This document shows positions 1 to 8,062 of a stretch of DNA of 64,000 nt, one piece after another (position 1 is the first letter of the stretch; each line of letters begins with the position of its first letter). The DNA is taken from contig NZ_OY782767.1 in the NCBI RefSeq assembly GCF_963678245.1, positions 682,001-746,000 of the forward strand. Reading direction: 5' to 3'. Source of the DNA: an uncultured Sunxiuqinia sp. GTDB lineage: Bacteria > Bacteroidota > Bacteroidia > Bacteroidales > Prolixibacteraceae. The notes beneath the pieces were generated by a model. The model was not told where the DNA came from. It saw only the letters and a list, made by a program, of their open reading frames with translations, and made no database searches. A program made the translations under genes and the position numbers.

Positions 1-866
1 CTTTCCAGCGTGCGAATTGACGTTGTCCCCACAGCGATGAGCTTAGCTTTATGTGGGATGAGTTTTTCAATGAGCTGGCGCGAAACAACAATTGTTTCCG
101 AGTGCATCTCGTGCTCGGCAATGGTGGCAGACTTAACCGGTTTAAAAGTTCCGGCACCAACGTGCAGCGTCACTTCTGCCAGCGATATTGATTTTTCCTT
201 CAACGATTGAAACACTGCATCGGTAAAATGCAAGCCGGCTGTTGGAGCGGCCACCGAACCTTCTATTTTCGAATAAATCGTTTGATACCGTTCGTGGTCG
301 CTGGCTTCTGTCTCGCGATGTAGGTAGGGTGGTATCGGTAATATTCCGCAGGCTTCAATCAGCGAGGCAAAGTCAACCGCCGGATTGTTCCAGCTAAATT
401 GAACAACCACGTTGCCATTTTCCTGATTCAATTTTTTTGCCACCAGGGTAATCGCTTTTCCATTTACGTCCACTTGCCGCTCCAGAGGTTCCTTTTTCCA
501 TTTTTTTAAATTGCCGACCATGCAATTCCAACTACATTGTTGGGTTTGCTGAAACGCAAGTTGATAGTCGGCAGGCGAATCCGGATCAAGACAGAAAATC
601 TCTATTTGTGCCCCCGTTTTTTTCTGAAATGGAAGTCGCGCACGAATAACTTTGGTATTATTCGAGACCAGTAAACTCTTTTCGGGCAAATAATCAGTAA
701 TTGAGCGAAAGATGGCATCTGATATCTGACCATTTTCCCAAACGAGTAATTTCGACGCATCGCGTTCGGTGAGTGGATATTTCGCAATACGTTCGTCCGG
801 CAAATTGTAGTTCAATGCCTGTGCACTTTGATTAAAAACCGGTTTTATAGAAGTTTTTTCGCTCAT
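1..866 (-). CDS. queA: S-adenosylmethionine:tRNA ribosyltransferase-isomerase QueA (3' end outside window)
   Basis: QueA transfers and isomerises the ribosyl part of SAM onto 7-aminomethyl-deazaguanine in tRNA, giving epoxyqueuosine, the step before queuosine. I translated the minus strand from the ATG at 866: 288 complete codons are open to the window edge and no stop is seen, so the C-terminus is missing. Family landmarks are visible: an N-terminal segment with LPDERIAKYP and NNTKVIRARL, the signature AAPTAGLHF near residue 205, LHVGAGTFKPV, the AEHEMHSE motif, and GTTSIRTLE just before the edge. The start is supported by a TACTTTTG promoter box at 873-880 that would give an almost leaderless mRNA. 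It is divergent from the DUF2027 gene. Identification is secure; only the C-terminal length is unknown. Confidence 0.93.
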   Translation of the reverse strand, partial: MSEKTSIKPVFNQSAQALNYNLPDERIAKYPLTERDASKLLVWENGQISDAIFRSITDYLPEKSLLVSNNTKVIRARLPFQKKTGAQIEIFCLDPDSPADYQLAFQQTQQCSWNCMVGNLKKWKKEPLERQVDVNGKAITLVAKKLNQENGNVVVQFSWNNPAVDFASLIEACGILPIPPYLHRETEASDHERYQTIYSKIEGSVAAPTAGLHFTDAVFQSLKEKSISLAEVTLHVGAGTFKPVKSATIAEHEMHSETIVVSRQLIEKLIPHKAKLIAVGTTSIRTLE

Positions 867-872
867 GAGCGG

Positions 873-880
873 CAAAAGTA
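873..880 (-). promoter_or_regulatory. Bacteroidota -7 promoter box for queA
   Basis: On the minus strand the sequence reads TACTTTTG, a full match to the Bacteroidota -7 consensus TAnnTTTG. It ends 6 bases before the queA ATG, so the transcript would have a very short leader. No good -33 TTTG was found. Confidence 0.5.
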
Positions 881-911
881 CTGAAATATTATTTTCAGTT
901 AAAATTGTTCT

Positions 912-919
912 TAGTTTTG
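912..919 (+). promoter_or_regulatory. Bacteroidota -7 promoter box for the DUF2027 gene
   Basis: TAGTTTTG matches the TAnnTTTG consensus and lies 19 bases upstream of the ATG at 939. Together with the queA box it defines a compact divergent promoter region of about 70 bases. Confidence 0.5.
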
Positions 920-938
920 TGGTAAAATATAGTGAACT

Positions 939-1976
939 ATGATAAAAGTAGGAGATCGGGTAAAGTTTATGAATGATGTCGGTGGCGGCGTTGTTACCAA
1001 AGTAGTTAGTAAGTCTTTGGTTCATGTTGAAAATGAAGACGGTTTCGAGATTCCGACTTTAGTGTCTGACTTAGTAGTTATTGCCGACGAACAGTATGCT
1101 GAAAAACCAAGTGTAGAACAATTTGCAGCACAAGCTAATCCGAAAAAGCCGGAACCGGTTAGTGAACCGGTAAAGGAGGAAGTGGTGCTGATTAAAGGAA
1201 ATGACAAACCCAATTTTCAGTTGGCCTTTGTGCCTGAGAATAGTCAAAATCCGCTGGAAGGAACTATCAAACTGTATTTAATCAACGACAGTAACTTTTC
1301 CGTTTTATATCATTTTTCTGAGTTGAAAGGAAGCGAATACACCAGTAAGGAAGCGGGGGAGTTGGAGCCGAATACGAAATTGTGGTTGGATTCAATTGCC
1401 CAGGTTGACATTGCTGAGCTGCCGGAGTATTTCTTTCAGTTAATCTGCTATCGCGAAAAAGCAAGTCAGTTGGAACGTCCTGTAGAAGCTTCAGTGAAAA
1501 TTAACCCGGTGAAGTTTTATAAGTCGGGTAGTTTTGTGTCCAACGAGTTTTTCAATGAAAAAGCGATGGTCATGAGACTAAACCCAAACCCGATGGAAAA
1601 GGTGGTTGAAGCCTTGACCGAAAAGGAGGTAAAGAAAGCGGTAAGTGCAAAAGAGCCTGCCCGTAAACGAAGGCGAGTTGTCGAAAATACGGATATGCTG
1701 GAGGTGGATTTACATATTCACGAGTTGATTGATGATACCGCCGGACTCTCGAACAAGGAAATGTTGGATTTACAAATGAAACATTTTCATGAGAAAATGG
1801 ATGAGGCGATTAAAAAGCGGATAAAGAAAGCCGTTTTTATTCATGGCCTTGGAAACGGAACACTGAAACAGGAAATTCGTCGGGAGCTAACGCATAAGTA
1901 TAGAAAATACAACTTTCAGGATGCCAGCTTTCAGGAATATGGCTATGGGGCAACCATGGTTATTCTGCATAAATAA
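939..1976 (+). CDS. DUF2027 protein with C-terminal Smr domain
   Basis: A 345-residue cytoplasmic protein. Residues 1-50 form a small beta-rich, KOW/SH3-like segment (VGDRVKFMNDVGGGVV). The middle matches the Bacteroidota-specific DUF2027 layout, and from about residue 250 there is a Smr (small MutS-related) domain with its two hallmarks, the LEVDLHIHEL opening and the HGLGNGTLK loop. Smr domains bind and can nick nucleic acids, in MutS2 and in ribosome or RNA quality control; no MutS ATPase part is present here. A basic linker (ARKRRR) precedes the Smr domain. The family is recognised but the function in Bacteroidota is not known to me. It is a single gene, followed immediately by the RNase P RNA on the same strand; whether that has meaning is unknown. 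Confidence 0.85.
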   Translation: MIKVGDRVKFMNDVGGGVVTKVVSKSLVHVENEDGFEIPTLVSDLVVIADEQYAEKPSVEQFAAQANPKKPEPVSEPVKEEVVLIKGNDKPNFQLAFVPENSQNPLEGTIKLYLINDSNFSVLYHFSELKGSEYTSKEAGELEPNTKLWLDSIAQVDIAELPEYFFQLICYREKASQLERPVEASVKINPVKFYKSGSFVSNEFFNEKAMVMRLNPNPMEKVVEALTEKEVKKAVSAKEPARKRRRVVENTDMLEVDLHIHELIDDTAGLSNKEMLDLQMKHFHEKMDEAIKKRIKKAVFIHGLGNGTLKQEIRRELTHKYRKYNFQDASFQEYGYGATMVILHK

Positions 1977-2009
1977 ATTGAGCTGATTAGAATAGTTCAG
2001 CGTTTTTCA

Positions 2010-2017
2010 TAATTTTG
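2010..2017 (+). promoter_or_regulatory. -7 promoter box for RNase P RNA
   Basis: TAATTTTG is an exact TAnnTTTG match ending 3 bases before the predicted RNA 5' end at about 2021, the expected distance for a Bacteroidota promoter. No clear -33 TTTG is present. Confidence 0.6.
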
Positions 2018-2020
2018 CAG

Positions 2021-2397
2021 CGCAGACCGCTCTATCGCTCTTCAATTTATATTGAAGGGAGGAAAGTCCGGGCAACAGAGGGCACCATGTTTCTTAATTG
2101 GAAGGCGGGCGAAAGCTTGCAGTAGTGTAACAGAAAATGACCACCTCGGCTTCCCGGGGAAAGGGTGAAAAGGTGAGGTAAGAGCTCACCGGTTTCGGAG
2201 GTAACTTCGAGGGCCGTACACCTCGTGGGTTGCAAGACCAAATATATCACGACCAGGAGCTGCCCGTTCCATTTCAACCTGGTTGAAAGTCGTGAGGGGT
2301 AGGTTGCTAGATCGTAGCAGTGATGCTGCGGCCAGATAAATGATAGAGGCTCTCCGTCTTTAGGTGGAGGGTACAGAACCCGGCTTACAGGTTTGCG
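2021..2397 (+). ncRNA. rnpB: RNase P RNA (bacterial class A)
   Basis: Catalytic RNA of ribonuclease P, which matures tRNA 5' ends. The universally conserved blocks are present in order: GAGGAAAGTCCGGGC at about 2059-2073, AGAGCTCACCG near 2181, and ACAGAACCCGGCTTACAG near 2372. The P1 helix can be drawn between CGCAGACC (2021-2028) and GGTTTGCG (2390-2397), which sets the ends to within a few bases and gives about 377 nt. A promoter box lies just upstream and a strong intrinsic terminator just downstream. The minus-strand reading frame across this region is spurious. Confidence 0.96.
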
Positions 2398-2411
2398 TTT
2401 TTAATTTTATA

Positions 2412-2466
2412 AACAGACAAACTATTTTTTTCAATGATATGTTAAGATAGTTTGTCTGTTTTTTTT
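2412..2466 (+). terminator. Intrinsic terminator after rnpB
   Basis: A 14-bp perfect stem, AACAGACAAACTAT (2412-2425) with ATAGTTTGTCTGTT (2447-2460), is followed by a run of T. It closes the rnpB transcript and insulates the next gene. Confidence 0.88.
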
Positions 2467-2496
2467 ATACCTTTTAGGTGATAAACAAATCCATTC

Positions 2497-3927
2497 ATGA
2501 AAAAGAGTTTACTAGTGCTTAGCACATTATTTTTTGCTGTTACTGTAGTTGTTGCACAGATAGCTGATACCAATTCAACGCTGACAATTCATTCAAACAC
2601 GATCATTTCAAGTGGCGACGGTGTTCCCTTTTGGTTGCAAATGAATCAGCAGGGAATGATTGATGATTCCGATCCGATTCAGGAGCTATTTATTTTAGAC
2701 TATGACAAGCAAGCTGATCGTAATCTACAAGATAAATTTCAACTGGCCTATGGAGTGAACTTAGTTGGCCGATTATCGGAGAACTCGACTTTTAATCCGA
2801 ATGAATACTGGGCACAGCTGCACTTTAAAAGATGGTTTTTGCATGTTGGAGCAAAGGCTGAACCGATTTTTGCCAATGGCTTATCGTTAACCAACGGAAA
2901 CTTTTACCTGTCGAATAACGCACGTCCATTACCACGCGTTGGTTTTGGAACAGCCGACTTCAAGCTATTTCAAAATGGATGGTTGAGTAAGTTCGCTTTT
3001 GATTTTGAGTACAATGAGTATTTATTAGTTGATAACCGAATTGTTGATGATGGGAACTTACACCATAAACGATTGGATGTAAATTATTCAATAACCGACA
3101 AGTGGACTTTCTCAGCCGGTGTGGATCATTGGGTATTTTGGGGTGGGACATATACATCAAGCAGTGGTGATTTTATAATGCCTGGGTTTGAAGATTATTT
3201 CAGATATATAACTGGTAGGGTAGGAAGTAACGATGCCCCGGCAATTGATCGGGCTAACGTGGCGGGAAACCAGCTCGGTCAGTATTTAGCCTCTTTGGAG
3301 TACGATGGCGAAAGCGATTATCTGAAATTGTATTGGCAACACCCTTGGGAAGATCGCTCAGGCATTCAGCTGGAAAATGCTCCTGACGGTTTGTGGGGAA
3401 TTTATTGGAAGCATGTTGCTGATAAACCCTTTATAGAGTCGGCTGTGCTGGAATATGCCAACACCAGAGATCAAAGTGGGCAACATCACAAATACCATCC
3501 AGATCCAAGCCGACCTGATTATGAGGTTGGCGAAGGAGAAGACAATTATTTTACGCATGGCGTTTATAAATCGGGTTTTGTGAGTTATGATCGAATGATT
3601 GGAATTCCATTATTCATTCCGATTTTTAATGAGGACGGAGTTTCGAAAGGGTTTGATAATACCCGGTTTTTGGCAATTCACAATGGCTTAAGTGGATGGA
3701 TCAATAACTCAATCGAATGGAAAACGAAGCTTAGCTATTCGAAGCACTATGGGAGGCACAATGCCGAGTATGCTTCACCTAAAGAGTTTCTTTCGGCATC
3801 AGTTCAAGCAACGTACATATTGCCAAATATTCCTCTACGGTGTGGTATTCAGCTAGCTTATGATCACGGTTCAATATTGCCGTCCGATTTTGGAGCGGCT
3901 GTTAAACTGAGCTATTCATTGAAATAA
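2497..3927 (+). CDS. Capsule assembly Wzi family outer-membrane protein
   Basis: A 476-residue protein with a cleavable signal peptide (hydrophobic residues 5-20, ending VVVAQ) and a body of alternating aromatic/polar strands typical of an outer-membrane beta-barrel. Length and composition (ISSGDGVPFWLQMNQQG near the N-terminus, repeated short WxxK/YxxE strands, a C-terminal strand ending LSYSLK) fit the Wzi-like family. E. coli Wzi anchors capsule at the surface as a barrel lectin. In Bacteroidota the family is broader, and binding of a specific polysaccharide here is inference. It lies near a lipid-carrier sugar transferase and an UpxY regulator, which supports an envelope-polysaccharide role. 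It converges with the transferase gene over a hairpin that includes its own stop codon. Confidence 0.8.
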   Translation: MKKSLLVLSTLFFAVTVVVAQIADTNSTLTIHSNTIISSGDGVPFWLQMNQQGMIDDSDPIQELFILDYDKQADRNLQDKFQLAYGVNLVGRLSENSTFNPNEYWAQLHFKRWFLHVGAKAEPIFANGLSLTNGNFYLSNNARPLPRVGFGTADFKLFQNGWLSKFAFDFEYNEYLLVDNRIVDDGNLHHKRLDVNYSITDKWTFSAGVDHWVFWGGTYTSSSGDFIMPGFEDYFRYITGRVGSNDAPAIDRANVAGNQLGQYLASLEYDGESDYLKLYWQHPWEDRSGIQLENAPDGLWGIYWKHVADKPFIESAVLEYANTRDQSGQHHKYHPDPSRPDYEVGEGEDNYFTHGVYKSGFVSYDRMIGIPLFIPIFNEDGVSKGFDNTRFLAIHNGLSGWINNSIEWKTKLSYSKHYGRHNAEYASPKEFLSASVQATYILPNIPLRCGIQLAYDHGSILPSDFGAAVKLSYSLK

Positions 3928-3946
3928 TCGACAGGATTATTGTTTT
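3923..3946 (+). terminator. Short hairpin terminator between wzi-like gene and transferase gene
   Basis: AATAATC (3923-3929), loop GACAG, GATTATT (3935-3941), then GTTTT. The stem contains the stop codon of the upstream gene. It is weak and AT-rich, but sits exactly between two convergent genes. Confidence 0.45.
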
Positions 3947-5108
3947 AAGCAAGCCTCTTTTTTGACCTGATAAATTTGAATGGATCTTGGTGAACCGGAA
4001 TTCCAGTTGATAGAACACGACGTGTAAGTTGTATTTGTTTTGATCTTTTCTTCATAATTTTTTCGGAGCGTCTGTGCAAATATCCTATTACCGCAAAACT
4101 GATTGCCAGCGTTAAAAGAAAACTGAAAGTTGTCGATAAGTAAGCTTGTGATGATATGCTCAATGAAACAAAGAATAACGTGTATAATATCAAAAAAACA
4201 CTCGCTTGAATATGTTGCATCCCGGAGCGAATTAGAATATGATGAATATGATTCATATCTGCCGAAAAAGGAGAACGCTTCTGATAAAGACGTATAGCAA
4301 ACACCCGTAAAGTATCGGTAACCGGTACAATGAGTAACGAAAGAATAAAGTTAGGCGCATTGTGAATTTTGACCATCTCAGGTGCCGTCACGTTAAAGCT
4401 TAAAAATTTAATCGCCAGAATACCTAATAAGCATCCTAATATTAAAGAGCCTGTATCGCCCATAAATATTTTATTTTCTTTTCCCCAAAGGTTAAAGCGT
4501 AAAAAGGCTAATAAACTTCCGGCTACCGCAAAACTCAAAATGGTGTATGCAAAGTGTCCGGTTATCAGAAAGCATACACCCAGTATTGATGAAACCAACA
4601 TTGTGATTGAAGCTGCAAGCCCATCAATCCCATCAATTAAGTTTATCGCATTGATAAGAAAAAGTAGAAGCATAAATGAAATTGGGGCACTCATCCAAAT
4701 ACTAATTTGGTTGAGGTAAAATAAGTTTGATAAGCTGCTGATTTGCACATTGCCCATAAAAACCAAAATGCCGGCAGCTAATACCTGAATCAACAATTTT
4801 TTCATTGGAGCAATGATCAGGATATCATCTTTCAGTCCGATGAAAAATAATAAGATAAGCGCAGCAAGTATGTATCTGAATTCGGGAAACTCAATCTGTC
4901 CAATGAACAAGATTGAACTTAAGGTTATTCCAATGAAAATACTGACACCGCCTAATGTAGGGATAACAGTTTTGTTTAATTTTCGTGAATTTGGTACGTC
5001 AAATAATTTTTTTTCTTGTGAAATACGCACGATTGGGGGAATGCATACATAAGTGATGAGAAAACTTATAATGATTGTGCAGAATATGTAGAATAAGTAT
5101 TGTTCCAT
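3945..5108 (-). CDS. Undecaprenyl-phosphate N-acetylhexosamine-1-phosphate transferase (WecA/TagO/MraY family)
   Basis: An integral membrane enzyme that moves a sugar-1-phosphate, usually GlcNAc-1-P from UDP-GlcNAc, onto undecaprenyl phosphate, starting a surface polysaccharide. The 387-residue product has about 10-11 hydrophobic segments and the family's cytoplasmic motifs: TLGGVSIF after the first helix, a GLKDDIL metal-binding Asp pair, NLIDGIDGLA, the GDTGSL loop, and the C-terminal MNHIHH histidine motif that distinguishes WecA/TagO-like enzymes from MraY. The C-terminus is a basic cytoplasmic tail (RRSEKIMKKRSKQ). It is a single gene, not in a large glycan operon; the exact donor sugar cannot be read from the sequence. 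Confidence 0.88.
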   Translation of the reverse strand: MEQYLFYIFCTIIISFLITYVCIPPIVRISQEKKLFDVPNSRKLNKTVIPTLGGVSIFIGITLSSILFIGQIEFPEFRYILAALILLFFIGLKDDILIIAPMKKLLIQVLAAGILVFMGNVQISSLSNLFYLNQISIWMSAPISFMLLLFLINAINLIDGIDGLAASITMLVSSILGVCFLITGHFAYTILSFAVAGSLLAFLRFNLWGKENKIFMGDTGSLILGCLLGILAIKFLSFNVTAPEMVKIHNAPNFILSLLIVPVTDTLRVFAIRLYQKRSPFSADMNHIHHILIRSGMQHIQASVFLILYTLFFVSLSISSQAYLSTTFSFLLTLAISFAVIGYLHRRSEKIMKKRSKQIQLTRRVLSTGIPVHQDPFKFIRSKKRLA

Positions 5109-5453
5109 AGATGAATGGTTTAATTCAAAGGTAACACTTTAATATGTTTGTTAGCAGATTTTAATATTATTAAAATGTTTTCTTTTGTCTTTTTTTGTGT
5201 TGTAATGATATGTAAATATTTGTTAGTCTATTCTTTGTGAATTATCATAGGAGAAACCTATCGATTGATAAAATTAGATCAAGTACTTTGCTTCCGGTGA
5301 AAGTGACAGTGTCGACTAAATGTTGTGTATAGATTGCTTTCATTTTTTATTTAATGATTATTTTTGACGCTGGATAAATCACAATTAGGATTATTATTAA
5401 ACATGATGGTACTTTTAAATAATAGTTGCGTTGGCTAATTATATTTTTTTGTT
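5109..5453. other. AT-rich 345-bp divergent intergenic region
   Basis: No reading frame or RNA was recognised between the transferase start (minus) and upxY (plus). It contains a small hairpin ATAGG-AGAAA-CCTAT near 5250 and a promoter-like TATTTTTG box at 5359-5366 facing upxY, which leaves a leader of roughly 80 nt. UpxY-type genes in Bacteroides have regulated promoters, but no invertible-repeat pair was seen here. Confidence 0.4.
5359..5366 (+). promoter_or_regulatory. Candidate -7 promoter box for the upxY-like gene
   Basis: TATTTTTG matches TAnnTTTG, with a TTG about 22 bases upstream (5334-5336) as a possible -33 element. Confidence 0.4.
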
Positions 5454-5975
5454 ATGCTGAAAAAAGGGGATTACAAATGGCATGCCGTTTATGTCAAATC
5501 GCGTGCAGAGAAAAGATCATTCGAAGACATTGTATCTAAAGGTATAGATGCCTATTTGCCGCTTAAAATATCGAAGAAAAAATGGAGCGATCGGATTAAG
5601 GTTGTAGAAGAACCTCTTATTCGGGGCTATCTGTTTGTAAAGGTCAGTAATCGGGAGTATGTTAAGGTTTTACAAGCTTCCGGAGTTGTCGCTTATGTTA
5701 GTTTTGGAGGAAAGCGAGCCGAGATTCCGGAAAAGCAAATTCAGGATTTAAGAGTATTTCTGGAAGAACTTAATGACGCCGTACAAGTTACCAATGAAAA
5801 CCTGACTAAGGGCGAGAAAGTGAAGGTTTTGAGTGGCCCATTGGAAGGAATGGAAGGAGAGATCTCAGAGATCAAAGGTCGAAAAAGAATCGGGATGCGT
5901 TTTGAATCGCTAGGATGCTCTGTTTTTGCTGATGTTTCAATAGAACTAGTAGAAAAAGTTGAATCAATAAAATAG
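5454..5975 (+). CDS. UpxY family transcription antiterminator (NusG paralogue)
   Basis: A 173-residue NusG-like protein. Residues 6-100 are the NGN domain that binds RNA polymerase (WHAVYVKSRAEKR, then EEPLIRGYLFV, a strongly conserved NusG/UpxY signature). Residues 118-170 hold the KOW domain (GEKVKVLSGPLEGMEGEI). UpxY proteins are encoded first in Bacteroides capsule operons and prevent premature termination in their own long operon. Here the next gene, 3 bases away, is on the opposite strand, so there is no polysaccharide operon downstream. It is therefore an orphan, or it acts in trans or at another envelope locus. Flanking genes (Wzi, WecA-like, VanZ) look like scattered members of such a locus. 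Confidence 0.88.
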   Translation: MLKKGDYKWHAVYVKSRAEKRSFEDIVSKGIDAYLPLKISKKKWSDRIKVVEEPLIRGYLFVKVSNREYVKVLQASGVVAYVSFGGKRAEIPEKQIQDLRVFLEELNDAVQVTNENLTKGEKVKVLSGPLEGMEGEISEIKGRKRIGMRFESLGCSVFADVSIELVEKVESIK

Positions 5976-5978
5976 GTT

Positions 5979-6392
5979 TTATATCTTTAATTTATTGATA
6001 ATGAGTTTGTATATAGCAATTCCTATTATTACACCCGAGATATTGGCACAGATATCAAGCAAAGAAAAATGTCTGCCTAAACGCATGGTAATTTGAAGGA
6101 ATTCCATAAAAACGCCCCAGCCAACAATAAACGAGTATAGCTTCCAACGTTCGATATTAGTTTTCACATGAAAGGTCCACAAAATTAGGAGCGAGAATAG
6201 AAAGTACATCATCATGTGAATTAATTTGTCAGCTCCCGGGAATAAAGGCACCTTTGGAAAATCGTCCAAAGGTAGCAAAGACAGCAAGACAATGATGCCA
6301 AGATAGAGGACTGATATTAGTAGTCTTATCTCAAATGAAAATAAGCTGAAGATTTTTTTTATTATTTTGTTGTCGATCTCTACTTCTTTCAT
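5979..6392 (-). CDS. VanZ-like family membrane protein
   Basis: A 137-residue protein with four hydrophobic helices (about residues 22-42, 57-75, 85-103, 113-132). It has the VanZ-family features: DKLIHMMMYFLF in the second helix region and an EFLQ...GRHFSLLDICANISGVIIG block near the end. VanZ of enterococci gives low-level teicoplanin resistance, but the biochemical role of the wide family is not established and I do not assign resistance here. It converges tail-to-tail with upxY with only 3 bases between the stop codons. Confidence 0.82.
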   Translation of the reverse strand: MKEVEIDNKIIKKIFSLFSFEIRLLISVLYLGIIVLLSLLPLDDFPKVPLFPGADKLIHMMMYFLFSLLILWTFHVKTNIERWKLYSFIVGWGVFMEFLQITMRLGRHFSLLDICANISGVIIGIAIYKLIINKLKI

Positions 6393-6519
6393 TTTTTATG
6401 AGTTGATTTTTTCAAATTGATAACTTTTTTTTCAATGTGATAAAGTTTAGGGGTGGTATTCGGAATTGATATCTTCGATTAATTTAGATTCATAGAAACA
6501 AATTTATGCTTATTATGGT

Positions 6520-6542
6520 TGAAACATCATTGTCATGTTTCA
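6520..6542. promoter_or_regulatory. Inverted repeat upstream of the helical unknown gene
   Basis: TGAAACAT (6520-6527), a 7-base spacer, then ATGTTTCA (6535-6542): a perfect 8-bp inverted repeat 30 bases before the ATG at 6573. It could be an operator or a 5'-leader hairpin; nothing distinguishes the two. Confidence 0.35.
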
Positions 6543-6572
6543 GTTATCAAATAATTAATACAAAAATCATTC

Positions 6573-7049
6573 ATGAAAACTGCTTCACTAAAACAAATAA
6601 GAGATGAACTAAAAATCTATTCTTCTGAAGATTTACAATCGTTATGTATCAGGCTAGCAAAGTACAAAAAGGATAATAAGGAATTACTCAGTTATTTATT
6701 GTTTGAAGCTGATGATGAAGTAGCCTATATTCAGTCGGTAAAGGATGAGATTGATAGCGGTTTTGAATGTATGAACCGGAAAAGTACTTATTTTATTAAA
6801 AAGAGCTTGCGCAAAATACTAAGAGATATGACCAAGTACATCAAGTACTCGGGAATTAAAACGACTGAACTGGATTTATTGATCTATTTCTGTCGCAAAA
6901 TTAGAACCTCGAAAATCCCTCTCAACAGGAGTTTAGAGTTGCGGAATATTTATGCTCGTCAGGTTATTAAGATTGAGAACTTGCTTAAGAAACTCCATGA
7001 AGATATTCAATTTGACTATCATGATGATGTTCGATTTTTGAAAGTATAA
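6573..7049 (+). CDS. Conserved-looking helical protein of unknown function
   Basis: A 158-residue, Lys/Leu/Ile-rich, predicted all-alpha cytoplasmic protein with no signal peptide, membrane segment or Cys cluster. It starts KTASLKQIRDELKIYSSEDL and has a strongly basic centre (KKSLRKILRDMTKYIKYSG). I do not recognise a named family. It stands alone between VanZ (divergent) and fabI (convergent), and shares a bidirectional terminator with fabI. Codon use looks like its neighbours, which supports a real gene. Confidence 0.7.
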   Translation: MKTASLKQIRDELKIYSSEDLQSLCIRLAKYKKDNKELLSYLLFEADDEVAYIQSVKDEIDSGFECMNRKSTYFIKKSLRKILRDMTKYIKYSGIKTTELDLLIYFCRKIRTSKIPLNRSLELRNIYARQVIKIENLLKKLHEDIQFDYHDDVRFLKV

Positions 7050-7080
7050 AAAAGACGATGCCATTAAAACTTCGTCTTTT
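7050..7080. terminator. Bidirectional terminator between the helical unknown and fabI
   Basis: AAAAGACGA (7050-7058) pairs with TCGTCTTTT (7072-7080). A-rich on one side and T-rich on the other, so it can serve both convergent genes. Confidence 0.75.
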
Positions 7081-7100
7081 ATATTAATTGTTGTTTTCGA

Positions 7101-7967
7101 TTAATCGTATTGATGTTCTCCTTCTGCTGGACCACAATCGCAATCACAATCAAGCCCTTTTTCATATTGTTCAAGGGCTCTTAAACTCATTCCCATCGAT
7201 GAAAATCCTCCGTCGTGGAAAAGGTTTTGCATGGTTACTTTCTTCGTTAAATCGGAGAAAAGCGTGATGCAGTAATTTGCACACTCATCACCTGTTGCAT
7301 TACCAAGCGGAGACATACGCTCGCCAAAGTCAAGCAGTTTGTCCATTCCCTTTACACCACTACCGGCAGTGGTCACTGTTGGCGATTGCGAAACGGTATT
7401 GATCCGTACGTTACGTTCACGCCCATAAATGTACCCAAAACTACGTCCGATTGACTCCAGCAATGATTTAGCATCGGCCATATCATTATACCCATAAAAA
7501 GTACGCTGAGCGGCAACATAAGAAAGGGCAACCACAGATCCCCATTCATTTATGGCGTCTAACTTTCGTGAAACCTGAAGTACTTTGTGGAATGAAATCG
7601 CTGAGATATCAAGCGTCTTTTCGAGATAGCTGTAATCAAGGTCGCTATAGTGGCGACCTTTTCTAACATTGGGCGACATTCCTATTGAGTGTAAAACAAA
7701 ATCAATTTTACCTCCAAGGACTTCCATTGATTTTTTTACGAGGTTTTCAAGTTCTTCAACATTAGTGGCATCTGCAGGAATTAACTCTGCACCACATTTT
7801 TCAGCTAGTTTAGCTGTGTCTCCCATTCGTAAGGCAATGGAAGTATTGGTAAGTGTGAAGGTTGCTCCTTCTTCGTGGGCTCTTTCAGCTACTTTCCATG
7901 CAATGGAGTCAGCATTTAAAGCACCAAAAATAATTCCCTTTTTACCTTTAAGTAAATTATAAGCCAT
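7101..7967 (-). CDS. fabI: Enoyl-[acyl-carrier-protein] reductase FabI
   Basis: NADH-dependent final reductive step of fatty-acid elongation (type II system, cytoplasm). The 288-residue protein is of usual FabI length plus a short tail. It has the modified N-terminal nucleotide-binding loop of FabI (GIIFGALNADSIAW), HSIGMSPN, and the catalytic Tyr-X6-Lys within YGYNDMADAK near residues 157-164 in place of the classical SDR YxxxK. INTVSQSPTVTTAGSG and LFHDGGFSSMGM are also typical. Odd feature: the C-terminus ends in a Cys/Asp-rich stretch (LDCDCDCGPAEGEHQYD), a possible metal-binding tail; I cannot tell whether it matters. A second, FabK-like flavoprotein lies at 51098-52054 but is better called a nitronate monooxygenase. 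Confidence 0.93.
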   Translation of the reverse strand: MAYNLLKGKKGIIFGALNADSIAWKVAERAHEEGATFTLTNTSIALRMGDTAKLAEKCGAELIPADATNVEELENLVKKSMEVLGGKIDFVLHSIGMSPNVRKGRHYSDLDYSYLEKTLDISAISFHKVLQVSRKLDAINEWGSVVALSYVAAQRTFYGYNDMADAKSLLESIGRSFGYIYGRERNVRINTVSQSPTVTTAGSGVKGMDKLLDFGERMSPLGNATGDECANYCITLFSDLTKKVTMQNLFHDGGFSSMGMSLRALEQYEKGLDCDCDCGPAEGEHQYD

Positions 7968-8030
7968 GATTTTAAATTTATGAGTAAAACAACTCTCGTT
8001 TAAAATGGTTGTAAAAAATTATCATACAAC

Positions 8031-8052
8031 AAAAAACCGGCTTTTGCCGGCT
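8031..8052 (-). terminator. Intrinsic terminator of the Bat operon
   Basis: On the minus strand GCCGG-CAAAA-GCCGG style pairing (CCGGC at 8037-8041, GCCGG at 8046-8050) is followed by TTTTTTG. It lies just after the batE stop, so the eight-gene minus-strand run ends here. Confidence 0.8.
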
Positions 8053-8062
8053 GATTTGATTT

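Noticed and set aside
2047-2277. 76-codon minus-strand frame
   Set aside because: It lies entirely within the RNase P RNA, whose conserved blocks explain the sequence.
2497-6392. Capsule biosynthesis operon
   Set aside because: Only four genes, on alternating strands, without glycosyltransferases, flippase or polymerase.
5979-6392. Glycopeptide-resistance gene
   Set aside because: The VanZ-like family is widespread and mostly of unknown function; no van regulatory or ligase genes are near.
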